Under the pieces are notes generated by a model that saw only the letters and a program-made list of their open reading frames with translations, ran no database searches and was not told the origin of the DNA. DNA of 62,471 bases, taken from the NCBI GenBank assembly GCA_017466885.1, contig JAFTTH010000034.1, forward strand, positions 1 to 62,471, given 5' to 3'. Below, one piece after another: positions 52,312 to 61,189 of this stretch (within the stretch, counting starts at the first letter, position 1; each line of letters opens with the position of its first letter). The translations under genes and the position numbers were made by a program. The stretch comes from Oscillospiraceae bacterium. GTDB lineage: Bacteria; Bacillota; Clostridia; Oscillospirales; Ruminococcaceae.

Positions 52312-52854
52312 TTATTGATACATCATAGCCGCACGAAGGGCGTCCGCTTTTTCTTTTCCTGCCAGGCATTCCGCCAAAACAAAGCCAAATTCCAGCGCAT
52401 TTCCCGCACCGTTGGCAGTGATGATCTTTCCATCCTTACAAACAGGAAAGCCGGGGAGCTCAGCACCCAAAAGCTCCTGTTCAAAGCCGGGATAGCAGGT
52501 GGCGTTTTTTCCCTCCAGAAGGCCCATATGCCCCAAAACGGAGGGTGCAGCACAGATCGCACCCACATACCGATCCCGGTCGGCGCAGAACTGCACCGCC
52601 GCCTTCACCGCAAAGGATGCCTCAAGATTCAGCGTTCCGGGCATTCCACCGGGAAGAACTACCATTTCCAGCTCGCGGGAAAGAGAGATTTCCCCTTCGG
52701 TCAGATCAGCGGTGACGGTGATTCCGTGCGCCCCGGTGATCTCTTTTCCACCCACGCCTACTGTTTTTACTTCAAGCTCCGCCCGGCGGAGAATATCGAT
52801 CGGGGCAATTGCCTCGGTTTCCTCAAAGCCATTGGCCAAAAAAACATAGATCAT
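52312..52854 (-). CDS. DJ-1/PfpI family protein
   Basis: 180 residues from ATG 52854 (AAGGAG 9 nt upstream). YVFLANGFEETEA has the conserved Glu, and GAICAAPSVLG has the nucleophile-elbow Cys; V-L-P-G-G-M-P-G-T completes the pattern. It resembles YajL/DJ-1 subfamily members, proposed as protein or nucleotide deglycase, or oxidative stress sensors. It is in an operon between GNAT and murE. Confidence 0.92.
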   Translation of the reverse strand: MIYVFLANGFEETEAIAPIDILRRAELEVKTVGVGGKEITGAHGITVTADLTEGEISLSRELEMVVLPGGMPGTLNLEASFAVKAAVQFCADRDRYVGAICAAPSVLGHMGLLEGKNATCYPGFEQELLGAELPGFPVCKDGKIITANGAGNALEFGFVLAECLAGKEKADALRAAMMYQ

Positions 52855-52878
52855 TTTTCTTTTCTCCTTTTTGCGCAC

Positions 52879-53721
52879 TCAGTCCAGCATCAGATTCATA
52901 TATCCGCCACCCGAAGAAAACGCTTCATCGGCAGCTGCTGTAAAGGTTTTTACCATTCCATAAGGGGTTCCGGTTCGATCAAAAGTGGGGCGGGTCAGCA
53001 AGCCCTGCTCCGCGCCTGCATACGATAAAACTGCATCAATTCCCGACTGCTCATCCTCAAAAGTGAGCTCCCGGATCCGGAGAATGCCATCCATCCGATC
53101 CCAAAGGGCGTAACCGCACCGGTCATTCTGCCGGAGGAAAAGTCCTCCGCCGCCGGAAAGCTCCAGCCCTTTTATGATCAGGCTTTCCCGTCCCTCCAAA
53201 AAAGGGACATATCCGCCATTCCGCTGGACAGAGGAACGTATTCTGCACAGCTCCTCCGGTAAAAGGGCTGACACATCGATTTTTATGTTGTGACAAGTAT
53301 TTTCCCTTGCCACCAAACAGTTTTCTTGATAAAAAGCCGGCTGATAGCCAAAGCGACCATAATACCGGAAAAGGCCTTCCTCCTGAGGGACAAGGATCAT
53401 ACCGTCCGCCCCTTCCTCCCGGGCAAGGTCTTCCGCGTAATCCAGCAGGTCGGCCATCAGGCCTTTACCGCGGTATTCCGGGGCAGTTGCCGCTGCATAA
53501 ATATATCGCAGATCGAGGTTATTTTCCGGTTGCCGGTAGCTCCCTTTCAGCGAAAAGAGCGCCGAGATCACCCTACCCTCCTCTAAGGAGCAGATCCGGT
53601 CCTCCCGACGCATCAGCCGCAAAAACTCTGCGATATATGCAGGGTCATCTCCAAACACCTGCTCCCAAAGTGCCGCGACCTCAGAAAACCGTTCCGCCGG
53701 TAACGTGCGCGGCCCGGTCAA
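52879..53721 (-). CDS. GNAT family N-acetyltransferase (two-domain)
   Basis: 280 residues. Acetyl-CoA site with A-A-A-T-A-P-E-Y-R-G-K-G-L-M near residue 80, then F-R-Y-Y-G-R-F-G-Y-Q. A second domain follows (about 150-280), ending Y-M-N-L-M-L-D, a pattern shared by this subfamily. The substrate is unknown. Its ATG overlaps the ricT stop by 4 bp. Confidence 0.88.
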   Translation of the reverse strand: MTGPRTLPAERFSEVAALWEQVFGDDPAYIAEFLRLMRREDRICSLEEGRVISALFSLKGSYRQPENNLDLRYIYAAATAPEYRGKGLMADLLDYAEDLAREEGADGMILVPQEEGLFRYYGRFGYQPAFYQENCLVARENTCHNIKIDVSALLPEELCRIRSSVQRNGGYVPFLEGRESLIIKGLELSGGGGLFLRQNDRCGYALWDRMDGILRIRELTFEDEQSGIDAVLSYAGAEQGLLTRPTFDRTGTPYGMVKTFTAAADEAFSSGGGYMNLMLD

Positions 53722-54749
53722 TTCTTTTTCTCTCCCTGGTTTCCGGAGCGATTGGGGCGGTGGTGACGGCGGCGATCCCGTCCCCCGCGGGAGCGTTCCT
53801 TGTTGGGCGAGGAGTCCTTTTTCTCCTCCGACACCGCATCAACAGGCTTGGGTTGCTCTGCTTTGGGTTGCTCGGTCTTTTTCGGCTCCTCCTGCTTCTT
53901 TTGCTCCTTTGACTCCTGCGGCTCCGGACGGGGCGCAGGCATTCTGGTGCCGGTCAGGTCACTCCGTTGGAACACAGCCGGAGCAGCATCAGGGCGGGAA
54001 TCCAACCGGACCTTCATCACACCGGTCAGAAGGTTCGCTTCCACAACAACGCCCTTTCCCTCAGGGGTGTTTACCGTGGCACCGACCTTGGGAGTGATCT
54101 TAATGAGGGATTCGTAAGCATCCTGCTCGTATTTTAAGCAGCACATCAGCCGACCGCAGGAGCCGGAAATTTTCACCGGGTTCAGGGACAAGCCCTGCTC
54201 CTTTGCCATTTTGATGGAAACCGGCTGGAACTCATCCAGAAAGTCTGAACAGCAAAAGGGTCGGCCACAGATTCCGATTCCGCCCAGCATTTTCGCCTCA
54301 TCCCGGACACCAATCTGACGCAACTCAATCCGGGTACGGAATACCGAAGCAAGGTCTTTGACCAGCTCCCGGAAATCCACCCGTCCCTCTGCGGTGAAGT
54401 AAAAGACGATCTTGGAGCCATCAAAGGTATACTCCACATCCACCAGCTTCATATCCAACTGGTGCTCCTGCACTTTTTTGGCGCAGGTTTCCAGGGCGGC
54501 GGCCTCTTTTTCTCTGATCTTTTTCAGCTGACGAAGGTCCTCCTCCGTGGCTCTGCGGATCACCGGCTTAAGCGGATTGGTCAAAGACTCATCGGGGACA
54601 TTTTTATTGGCAATCGCCACTTCCCCGCACTCCATTCCTCTCGCCGTTTCCACAACGACATAATCCCCCGCCGCAAATTGGTTTGCCTCGGGAGCAAAAT
54701 AGTAGACCTTTCCGGCCTCTTTGAAACGTACGCCGATAATTTCAGCCAT
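53718..54749 (-). CDS. ricT: PSP1 domain protein RicT (YaaT-like)
   Basis: 343 residues from ATG 54749; TTG 54764 is an alternative. PSP1 core with many cysteines: ICGRPFCC, SGSCGRLMCCLKYE. These bind FeS clusters in the Bacillus RicAFT complex, which affects mRNA decay, sporulation and competence. The last ~85 residues are a Lys/Glu/Pro then Arg/His-rich tail (RDRRRHHRPNRS), likely RNA-binding. The ribosome site GGAGG lies unusually far upstream, with a hairpin GCGCAA/TTGCGC in between. Confidence 0.93.
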   Translation of the reverse strand: MAEIIGVRFKEAGKVYYFAPEANQFAAGDYVVVETARGMECGEVAIANKNVPDESLTNPLKPVIRRATEEDLRQLKKIREKEAAALETCAKKVQEHQLDMKLVDVEYTFDGSKIVFYFTAEGRVDFRELVKDLASVFRTRIELRQIGVRDEAKMLGGIGICGRPFCCSDFLDEFQPVSIKMAKEQGLSLNPVKISGSCGRLMCCLKYEQDAYESLIKITPKVGATVNTPEGKGVVVEANLLTGVMKVRLDSRPDAAPAVFQRSDLTGTRMPAPRPEPQESKEQKKQEEPKKTEQPKAEQPKPVDAVSEEKKDSSPNKERSRGGRDRRRHHRPNRSGNQGEKKN

Positions 54750-54794
54750 TGAATCTATGCGCAATAAGAGCTTGCGCGCCTCCTTTTTGATTCC

Positions 54795-55778
54795 TCAATC
54801 CTCGACTGCCGAAAACAGCCGGGAGGACATTTGGGTTAACAATAATGTATAATTGGCGTTCCGGTCCACCCCTTCGCGGAACAGCACCGACGCATCGTAC
54901 AATGCCAGGAGCTTTTTCCGGGAAAAACGGGATGCCAAACGGACCGCCTGCTCCTGCTTACCCCCGACGCTTCCGCTTTTGATCCGGATTGCATCCGAAA
55001 TGGCTTCGCTGAGCAGCTCAAAGGTAACCAGCGCCGCAGTTTTTCCATCCTCCAGGGTGGAGAACGCCTCCAGCAGAGCATATTCATCGCCGGAGCAAAG
55101 GGCCGAAACACCGCCTTCAAAGGCCGTTACCCCCACCCGGCTGACCTCATCCGATAAAAATGCCTTTCCCCGCCCGAGATTCCCCCGGCAGAGGGTCACA
55201 ACACGGCAAAGCTCCTCCTCCGGCAGGTCGGGATATTCCCGGCGCAACGCCGCAACACAATCCCCCTCACCAATCTCGCGGACCGGCAACTCCACCACCC
55301 GGGAGCGGATGGTGGAAAGAAGATGCTCTGCAGAATCCGCCGTCAGGATAAAATATACCCCTGTGGGCGGCTCCTCCAGGATCTTCAGAAGGGCATTTTG
55401 GGCTTCCACTGTCATTTCCTGGGCATTTTCCAGGATATAGACCTTCTTATCCCCCGAAACGGGAGCGAGGTTTGCATCCTCCTTGATCTCCCTGATCTGG
55501 GAAATGGAAAAGGAACGGGCAGTTCCCTTTCCCGCCTTTCGGATGATATCCGGGTTGCTTTCCTTCCGGGCAGAATGACAGCTCCGGCACTCCCCGCAGG
55601 GTGGATTCTCCCCCCGGCAAAGGATTCCGCAACCAATCAGGCCTGCCAGAGTCCGCTTTCCCAAACCGGGCTGACCGGTAAGAAGAAGGGCATGAGGCAA
55701 GCTCCCGCCGATAAGGCTTCGGGCAAGGTATTCTTTTCCCTGTTCATTTCCGAGGAAATGGGAAAACATATTCATCAC
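54795..55778 (-). CDS. holB: DNA polymerase III delta' subunit
   Basis: 327 residues. Clamp-loader AAA fold: L-L-T-G-Q-P-G-L-G-K-R-T (Walker A-like), zinc ribbon C-G-I-L-C...NPPCGECRSC, and ALLKILEEPP. It loads the sliding clamp with delta and tau/gamma. Its start (GTGATGA) overlaps the darA stop by 4 bp. Confidence 0.94.
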   Translation of the reverse strand: MMNMFSHFLGNEQGKEYLARSLIGGSLPHALLLTGQPGLGKRTLAGLIGCGILCRGENPPCGECRSCHSARKESNPDIIRKAGKGTARSFSISQIREIKEDANLAPVSGDKKVYILENAQEMTVEAQNALLKILEEPPTGVYFILTADSAEHLLSTIRSRVVELPVREIGEGDCVAALRREYPDLPEEELCRVVTLCRGNLGRGKAFLSDEVSRVGVTAFEGGVSALCSGDEYALLEAFSTLEDGKTAALVTFELLSEAISDAIRIKSGSVGGKQEQAVRLASRFSRKKLLALYDASVLFREGVDRNANYTLLLTQMSSRLFSAVED

Positions 55779-56098
55779 AACTTCTCAAACCGCTCCACGT
55801 CGATGACAAATACGGTCGCGCCGCCCACCGAGACCTCGACCGGCATAGCGCTGTATGTTCCGACGCCGTAAGGCATAGTGGAGGGAAGCACCTGGGACCG
55901 TTTTTTGCAGTGACGGCGAATCAGCTCAATGGCACCGTCCACCCGGTCGTCTTCCGTACCGATGATGAAGGTGGTGTTCCCTGTCATCAGGAATCCGCCG
56001 GTGGTTGCAAGCTTTGTCGCCTGGTAGCCCGCCTTGGTCAGTCCCGAAAGAACTGCCGAGCTATCATCATTGGAGACGATGGAGATGATCATTTTCAT
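55775..56098 (-). CDS. darA: Cyclic di-AMP receptor DarA (PstA/YaaQ family)
   Basis: 107 residues, PII-like fold. SNDDSSAVLSGLTKAGYQ, LATTGGFLMTGNTTF and G-T-E-D-D-R-V are conserved in c-di-AMP-binding PstA/DarA. It signals c-di-AMP level in the cytoplasm by an unknown output. GGAGG precedes ATG; a TATAAT at 56147-56152 may give it an extra promoter. It lies between a decarboxylase-like gene and holB, as in Bacillus yaaO-tmk-yaaQ-yaaR-holB. Confidence 0.96.
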   Translation of the reverse strand: MKMIISIVSNDDSSAVLSGLTKAGYQATKLATTGGFLMTGNTTFIIGTEDDRVDGAIELIRRHCKKRSQVLPSTMPYGVGTYSAMPVEVSVGGATVFVIDVERFEKL

Positions 56099-56147
56099 AA
56101 TTATGTCCTCCTATATAAATATAATGAAAATTCATTGTTACAGGATA

Positions 56148-57476
56148 TTATACCACATCCACGTGGGAAATTCCATAATATTGGAGCAATTCACAGATAT
56201 TTTTATCCAACACCTCCCCCGGCACCGTTAAAGGTACACAGGGTGGGCAGGGACAGTTGACGCTTGCCGCAATCCTTCCCTCCGCTTGGTTCACAGGGAT
56301 TCGTTCCGAGCAGGAGAAAACCGCGTCCTGCACCCTCATACCCCGATTGGGAATCGGTAGAGGCGGGGGCGGAGAAACGGCTTTTGCGGGGCGTTTTTCC
56401 AGACTCTGGAAGACCTCACTCAAGCGACGGAAATCCTCCCGGCAATTGGCCGGAGATGGAAGAAAAACCAAGTGATCGGGGGTAACCATTTCCGGCTCAA
56501 TTCCCTTTGCCCGGACAATTTCTCCCAGCTCCTCCCCCTCATATCCCGCAGAGGGGCAATAAAGGGCGATCCGGGAGGGATCGGAAAGAGGGCCATCCGG
56601 GAAGAAAAAGCCTTTTTCCCGGGCAAGGCTACGAATCCGGTCATTTTCCTCAATGAGAGCGGCATATTCCCCGCCGCCCTCTTCCAGGAAGGGGATGCAA
56701 CCATCCAGAGAGGCTACCGTCAGATAAGAAGGGCTTGTGGATGCGAATAACCGGCGAAACTGCCGGGCCTTCGGCAGATAGCATTCCTCTGCGAGGTGGA
56801 GATAAGCACCTCCGGTCAGGGCTGGAAGGGTTTTGTGGGCGGAATCCGCCGTCATTGCGGCGCCGAGACGAATCGGATGCTCGGGCAGACGGTCTGCACC
56901 CCGCTCCTTCAGGCAGAGATGCGCCCCGTGAGCGTTATCACATAGAAGGGGAACCCCATACTCCCGACAGACGGCGGCAATCCCCGCAACGTCGCTCAGG
57001 ATTCCGAAGTAGTCCGGGGAGGTAATATAAACGGCAGAGGCCTCCGGGTGCTCCTGCAAGGCCCTACGCACTCCCTGGGGGGTCGTCCGCCCGGCAAAGC
57101 CCTCCTCCCCGCCCTCCTGGGCAACAAAAACAGGAGTAAGATCCAAAAGAGCCATTCCGTTGACGCAGGCTGCATGGCAATTCCGACCGGCAATCAGCGT
57201 TCCCCCTCTGGGGACGGCCGCTGCAATCATTGCAAGGATCGCAAGGGTAGATCCCTGGGTGGAATAGAGGGTATGAGCCGCACCGTAAAGAGAGGCGGTC
57301 AGCGACTCCGACCGGGCAATGATCCCTTCCGAGGCCAACAGAAAATCCGCGCCCTCAATCTCGGTAATATCAAAGGAGGCAGAAAGCTCCAACCGGCCTT
57401 TATGTCCCGGCATAAAGAAGCGGGATGTACCCGAATCGGAAAACCGACGAAGAAAATCAATCACTGGGGTTTCCAT
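56148..57476 (-). CDS. Orn/Lys/Arg decarboxylase-like PLP enzyme
   Basis: 442 residues, fold type I PLP enzyme. M-P-G-H-K-G-R near residue 22, Y-S-T-Q-G-S-T-L-A-I and SAHKTLPALTGGAYLH with the PLP Lys. It is shorter than full-length decarboxylases because the wing domain is lacking, like Bacillus YaaO/SpeA. It probably decarboxylates arginine or lysine to start polyamine synthesis. It is 24 bp after metA and ahead of darA. Confidence 0.92.
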   Translation of the reverse strand: METPVIDFLRRFSDSGTSRFFMPGHKGRLELSASFDITEIEGADFLLASEGIIARSESLTASLYGAAHTLYSTQGSTLAILAMIAAAVPRGGTLIAGRNCHAACVNGMALLDLTPVFVAQEGGEEGFAGRTTPQGVRRALQEHPEASAVYITSPDYFGILSDVAGIAAVCREYGVPLLCDNAHGAHLCLKERGADRLPEHPIRLGAAMTADSAHKTLPALTGGAYLHLAEECYLPKARQFRRLFASTSPSYLTVASLDGCIPFLEEGGGEYAALIEENDRIRSLAREKGFFFPDGPLSDPSRIALYCPSAGYEGEELGEIVRAKGIEPEMVTPDHLVFLPSPANCREDFRRLSEVFQSLEKRPAKAVSPPPPLPIPNRGMRVQDAVFSCSERIPVNQAEGRIAASVNCPCPPCVPLTVPGEVLDKNICELLQYYGISHVDVV

Positions 57477-57500
57477 CCGGAGTCCTCCCTTCTTTGCGGA

Positions 57501-58415
57501 TTAAAGCCGTTCCAGATCGTAAGGTGTTTGCTGATAAACGCAATAGTTGAGCCAGTTGGTAAAGAGCAGGTGCGCGTGTGCCCGCCAAACGTGGGGGGGC
57601 GTTTTTCCGGGATCGTCGTCCGGGAAATAGTTCTTGGGGATGGAAATGGGCAGTCCCTTATCCAGATCCCGGAAATACTCGCTGGCCAAAGTCATCGGAT
57701 CGTATTCCGAATGGCCGGTAACATAAAAATTCCGGTGGGCCTTATCCCCAATGATATAGGCGCCGGCCTCCTCCGAGTCGGAGAGGATCTCCAGCTGGGG
57801 ATGCTTGAGAATATCCTCGGCCAGGACCTCGGTATGACGGGAATGAGGGGCATAAAACACCTCATCAAACCCGCGGAGAAGCGGATGGGAGGGGATTCTG
57901 TTATAATGGCGGAAAATGCCAAACAGCTTTTCATCCAGCGGATATTTTTCAATGCCATAACCATAATAGAGGGCCGCCTGGGCCGCCCAGCAGATAAACA
58001 GGCAGGAAAATACGTTCTTGGACGCCCAATCAAAGATCTGGCAAAGCTCCGGCCAATAGTCCACCTCTTCAAAGGGCATCTGCTCTACCGGTGCACCGGT
58101 AACGATCAGACCGTCAAACCGCTCGTTCTTGATCTCATCAAAGGTACGGTAAAATTTAATCAGGTGCTCCTGCGGGGTATTTTTGGAAGAATAAGACGCC
58201 GTTTGCAACAGCTCAATATCCACCTGAATGGGAGTATTCCCCAGTACGCGAAGAAGTTGGGTTTCCGTTTCGATCTTTTTGGGCATCAGATTCAGGATGG
58301 CAATCCGAAGCGGACGGATATCCTGACTTTGCGCCCGCTGCTCTGTCATCACAAAGATATTTTCCTTTTCCAAAGTGGCAAGTGCGGGCAAGGTATCGGG
58401 AATATTGATGGGCAT
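57501..58415 (-). CDS. metAA: Homoserine O-acetyltransferase (MetA type)
   Basis: 304 residues from ATG 58415 (GGAGG upstream). Catalytic Cys in [10 protein letters not shown], His in YVTGHSEYD, and [13 protein letters not shown] early. The acyl-CoA-selecting position follows TGAPV and is Glu here, as in Bacillus cereus MetA, which uses acetyl-CoA; E. coli has Gly and uses succinyl-CoA. It therefore probably makes O-acetylhomoserine for methionine. It has its own promoter, with no metY/metB nearby. Confidence 0.94.
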   Translation of the reverse strand: MPINIPDTLPALATLEKENIFVMTEQRAQSQDIRPLRIAILNLMPKKIETETQLLRVLGNTPIQVDIELLQTASYSSKNTPQEHLIKFYRTFDEIKNERFDGLIVTGAPVEQMPFEEVDYWPELCQIFDWASKNVFSCLFICWAAQAALYYGYGIEKYPLDEKLFGIFRHYNRIPSHPLLRGFDEVFYAPHSRHTEVLAEDILKHPQLEILSDSEEAGAYIIGDKAHRNFYVTGHSEYDPMTLASEYFRDLDKGLPISIPKNYFPDDDPGKTPPHVWRAHAHLLFTNWLNYCVYQQTPYDLERL

Positions 58416-58494
58416 ATCGGTAGGTAACCTCCGTTTTAACACGTTTCACAGGCAGAACGCAATGAGATTCGCAGAAAACTGCCTATTCTAATTT

Positions 58495-58523
58495 ATTATA
58501 CCAAATTTCATCTCTCTTGGCAA
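58495..58523 (-). promoter_or_regulatory. Promoter of metA
   Basis: On the minus strand TTGCCA (58518-58523), 17-nt spacer, TATAAT (58495-58500). The ~75-nt leader can form a stem GGCAG/CTGCC (near 58451-58483) but is too short for a SAM riboswitch. Confidence 0.75.
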
Positions 58524-58553
58524 TAAAAAAATCTTTCCTCCAAAAAAGAAAAA

Positions 58554-58589
58554 CAAGTCCGCACCGATCCTGCAATCTGCGCGGACTTG
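58554..58589 (-). terminator. Terminator of the GH3 gene
   Basis: A 9-bp perfect stem (58554-58562 with 58581-58589), followed on the minus strand by TTTTTCTTTTTT. Confidence 0.85.
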
Positions 58590-58599
58590 TATCATCCTG

Positions 58600-61050
58600 T
58601 TAGTTTTCTGACGTTTTTTTCTCTTTGGGGAGAGGATGCTTCTTTTCCCGGTGCAGCAATGCCCGGATCCCCCGCAATATGTGGCCGTTTGCCAGCTCTA
58701 CCAGTCCCACCGCAACGGTATAGGAAAGGAGCCCACCCGAGGAGGTACAAAGGGCACGGATGGTATTGGAGGGCAGAAGCTTGAGAACAAAATAGGAGTT
58801 TTTGACTCGGGAATCCCTCTCCAGGGAGTCAGGCATTCTGACTGCCTTTTTCAGATCTCTGCTTAAATACCAGAAGATCGCGCGGTAGATCAAAGTTCCC
58901 ATTCCGGTCAGGGGGAAATCCCGCAAGGGGGACTCCATTGTGAGGGGGATGGGTCCCTCCTCCACCGGAAGAGGATATCCCAGCCGTTCCGGGAAGGAAG
59001 CCGGCACCTCCTTGGGCGGGCTTGCATAGTCCCGGAGAAGGGCTTGGGAAAACGCAAGGGGCTTCTCCCCGGAAAGATACAGCGGCGCACTGAGCCGGAT
59101 CTCCCGGCAGGAGCTCCCCACCAGAACCCGGTACTCCCCTTCCTCGATCATCCAGCGGTGGTTGACCGAATCCCACCGGTGGAGGTCATCCCGTTCAAAG
59201 GTGAGGGTGACCTCCTTTTCTTCTCCGGGGGATATACAGACCTTGCAAAAGGCCCGCAATTCTTTTTCCGGACGAATCCGGCTTCTCCCCGGGGGGGAAA
59301 CATAGAGCTGGACAACCTCTTTTCCTTCCCGCTTTCCGGTATTCTTCACTGCAAGAGTGCACCGGATCCGGTCCCCCTCCTCCGAAATGCGAAGGGCGGA
59401 ATACTCAAATTCTGTATAGGACAAGCCAAAGCCAAAGGGAAAACGCAAGGCCGTTCCGGCTTTATCGTAAAAACGGTAGCCCACATAGATACTTTCATAA
59501 TACCGGGCGGCGGCAGAACGGTCATAATCCGCTGCACAGGAGCTATCCTGCGCCGTCAGCGGCCAGCTTTCCGCCAGCTTTCCGGAGGTTGTTTCCTCCC
59601 CAAAAAGGAGAGCGGCGGCGGCCTCTCCCCCGTGCATTCCCGAAAGGTGCATCAAAAGAAGCGCAGAAAGTCCGTCATAAAAGGGCAGTTCCACCGGCGC
59701 GCCGGTGCAAAGCACCAACACGACCTGCTTGCCCATTTTACACAGAGCAGTCAGCAAGGCAAGCTGATTCTCCCCCAGCTTCATATTCTCCCGGTCAAAC
59801 CCCTCCGACTCCTCAAAGTCATTGAGACCGCCAAAAACGAGGATCGGACCCTTCCACTCCTCTGCCGCGGTAAGAGCTTCTTTCTCCCAATCCTCTTTCC
59901 GCTGAGAAGAAAAGGCGGAAAATCCTTTACAATACCGGAAAGATATCCCTCTTTTTTCAAAGGCGGCTTTCGGAGGAATCACCTCAGGCGGATTGATTAG
60001 AGACGATCCCGCCCCCTGAAACCGCAATTTTTCAAACATCTCGCCGATAATCAGGAGCTCCTCTTCCCTATTTAATGGAAGGGAGCCCTCATTTTTCAGG
60101 AGCACAGCACTTTCCTTTGCAATCCGGCAGGAAAGCTTAGCATTTTTCTCCCGGTCTGCCCTGACCCCTAAGGGACGATGGCTGGCATACTCCACCAGAT
60201 TCAGCACCCGTTCCACGCAAAGATCCAGCTCCGACTCCTGCAGGGATCCGTCCGCAAGGGCGGAAAGGAGGGCATTCCGATTGTAAACCACGCCGCCCGG
60301 CATTTCCAGGTCGCATCCGGCCCGGATGCCCTTGACCCGGTCGCGGGTGGCACCCCAATCGGTCATCACCAGGCCCTCAAAGCCCCACTCATCCCGCAAA
60401 AGCTCGGTCAGAAGCCACCGGTTTTCCGAAGCAGCAGAGCCGTTAATCTCATTATAGGAGCACATTACAGTGGCAGGATGGGCTTTTTTCACCACCCGTT
60501 CAAAGGCAGAAAGATAAATTTCCCGCAGAGCCGACTCATCCACCAGACTATTTCCTACAAACCGGTCATTTTCACAGGAGTTAGCGGCAAAGTGCTTAAC
60601 ACTCGCTCCTACCCCCCGGCTCTGAACTCCTTCCACAAAGGCGGCACCCATCTCCCCCGAAAGGAGAGGATCCTCTGAAAAATATTCAAAATTCCGACCG
60701 CAAAGAGGGCTTCTCTTAATATTGATCCCGGGAGCAAGGAGAACATCCACCCCCTCCTCCACACACTCCTCCGCAATGGCCTCTCCCATTTGGCGGGCGA
60801 GGGAGATATCCCAGGAGGATGCAACGGCGGAGGCGGTGGGAAATGCGGTGGAATGGCAGTTATCCGAGATAGCAAATCCGCCCCCAACATTCCGCACCTT
60901 TCGGAGGCCGTGAGGGCCGTCTGTCAGCAGGAGGGACGGAATATTGTGCTCCGGGACGGCATTTGTACTCCAGGAATCCACCCCTTCCACAAGGGCAGTC
61001 TTTTCCTCCCAGGTCAACTTCGAAACAAGCTCCCGGTTTTCAGACCCCAT
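58600..61050 (-). CDS. Family 3 glycoside hydrolase (beta-glucosidase/xylosidase-like)
   Basis: 816 residues from ATG 61050 (GAAGGAGGG upstream). N-terminal TIM barrel with K-H-F-A-A-N-S and the nucleophile Asp in VMTDWGA; then the alpha/beta sandwich (L-A-L-L-T-A-L-C...), and a fibronectin-III-like domain (about 555-660). A further ~150 residues follow, including hydrophobic stretches and a Lys-rich end, which are not part of the core enzyme. There is no signal peptide. It probably hydrolyses imported beta-glucosides or xylosides. Confidence 0.93.
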   Translation of the reverse strand: MGSENRELVSKLTWEEKTALVEGVDSWSTNAVPEHNIPSLLLTDGPHGLRKVRNVGGGFAISDNCHSTAFPTASAVASSWDISLARQMGEAIAEECVEEGVDVLLAPGINIKRSPLCGRNFEYFSEDPLLSGEMGAAFVEGVQSRGVGASVKHFAANSCENDRFVGNSLVDESALREIYLSAFERVVKKAHPATVMCSYNEINGSAASENRWLLTELLRDEWGFEGLVMTDWGATRDRVKGIRAGCDLEMPGGVVYNRNALLSALADGSLQESELDLCVERVLNLVEYASHRPLGVRADREKNAKLSCRIAKESAVLLKNEGSLPLNREEELLIIGEMFEKLRFQGAGSSLINPPEVIPPKAAFEKRGISFRYCKGFSAFSSQRKEDWEKEALTAAEEWKGPILVFGGLNDFEESEGFDRENMKLGENQLALLTALCKMGKQVVLVLCTGAPVELPFYDGLSALLLMHLSGMHGGEAAAALLFGEETTSGKLAESWPLTAQDSSCAADYDRSAAARYYESIYVGYRFYDKAGTALRFPFGFGLSYTEFEYSALRISEEGDRIRCTLAVKNTGKREGKEVVQLYVSPPGRSRIRPEKELRAFCKVCISPGEEKEVTLTFERDDLHRWDSVNHRWMIEEGEYRVLVGSSCREIRLSAPLYLSGEKPLAFSQALLRDYASPPKEVPASFPERLGYPLPVEEGPIPLTMESPLRDFPLTGMGTLIYRAIFWYLSRDLKKAVRMPDSLERDSRVKNSYFVLKLLPSNTIRALCTSSGGLLSYTVAVGLVELANGHILRGIRALLHREKKHPLPKEKKTSEN

Positions 61051-61148
61051 AGCAATCCCTCCTTCATAAATTCTTATTATCATTTTAATGGATTCTTTCG
61101 AAAGGTCAAGAGATTTCCTGAAATTTCGGCGTTTTCCCGAAAAGAAAA

Positions 61149-61176
61149 TCCGGGACACCTAAAAAGATGTCCCGGA
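61149..61176 (-). terminator. Terminator of the surface protein gene
   Basis: A 9-bp perfect stem (61149-61157 with 61168-61176) just after the stop codon, followed on the minus strand by TTTTCTTTT. Confidence 0.8.
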
Positions 61177-61189
61177 ATAGGAAGTAGAA

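Noticed and set aside
58416..58500. SAM riboswitch ahead of metA
   Set aside because: The leader from -10 to start is only about 75 nt and lacks the S-box core.
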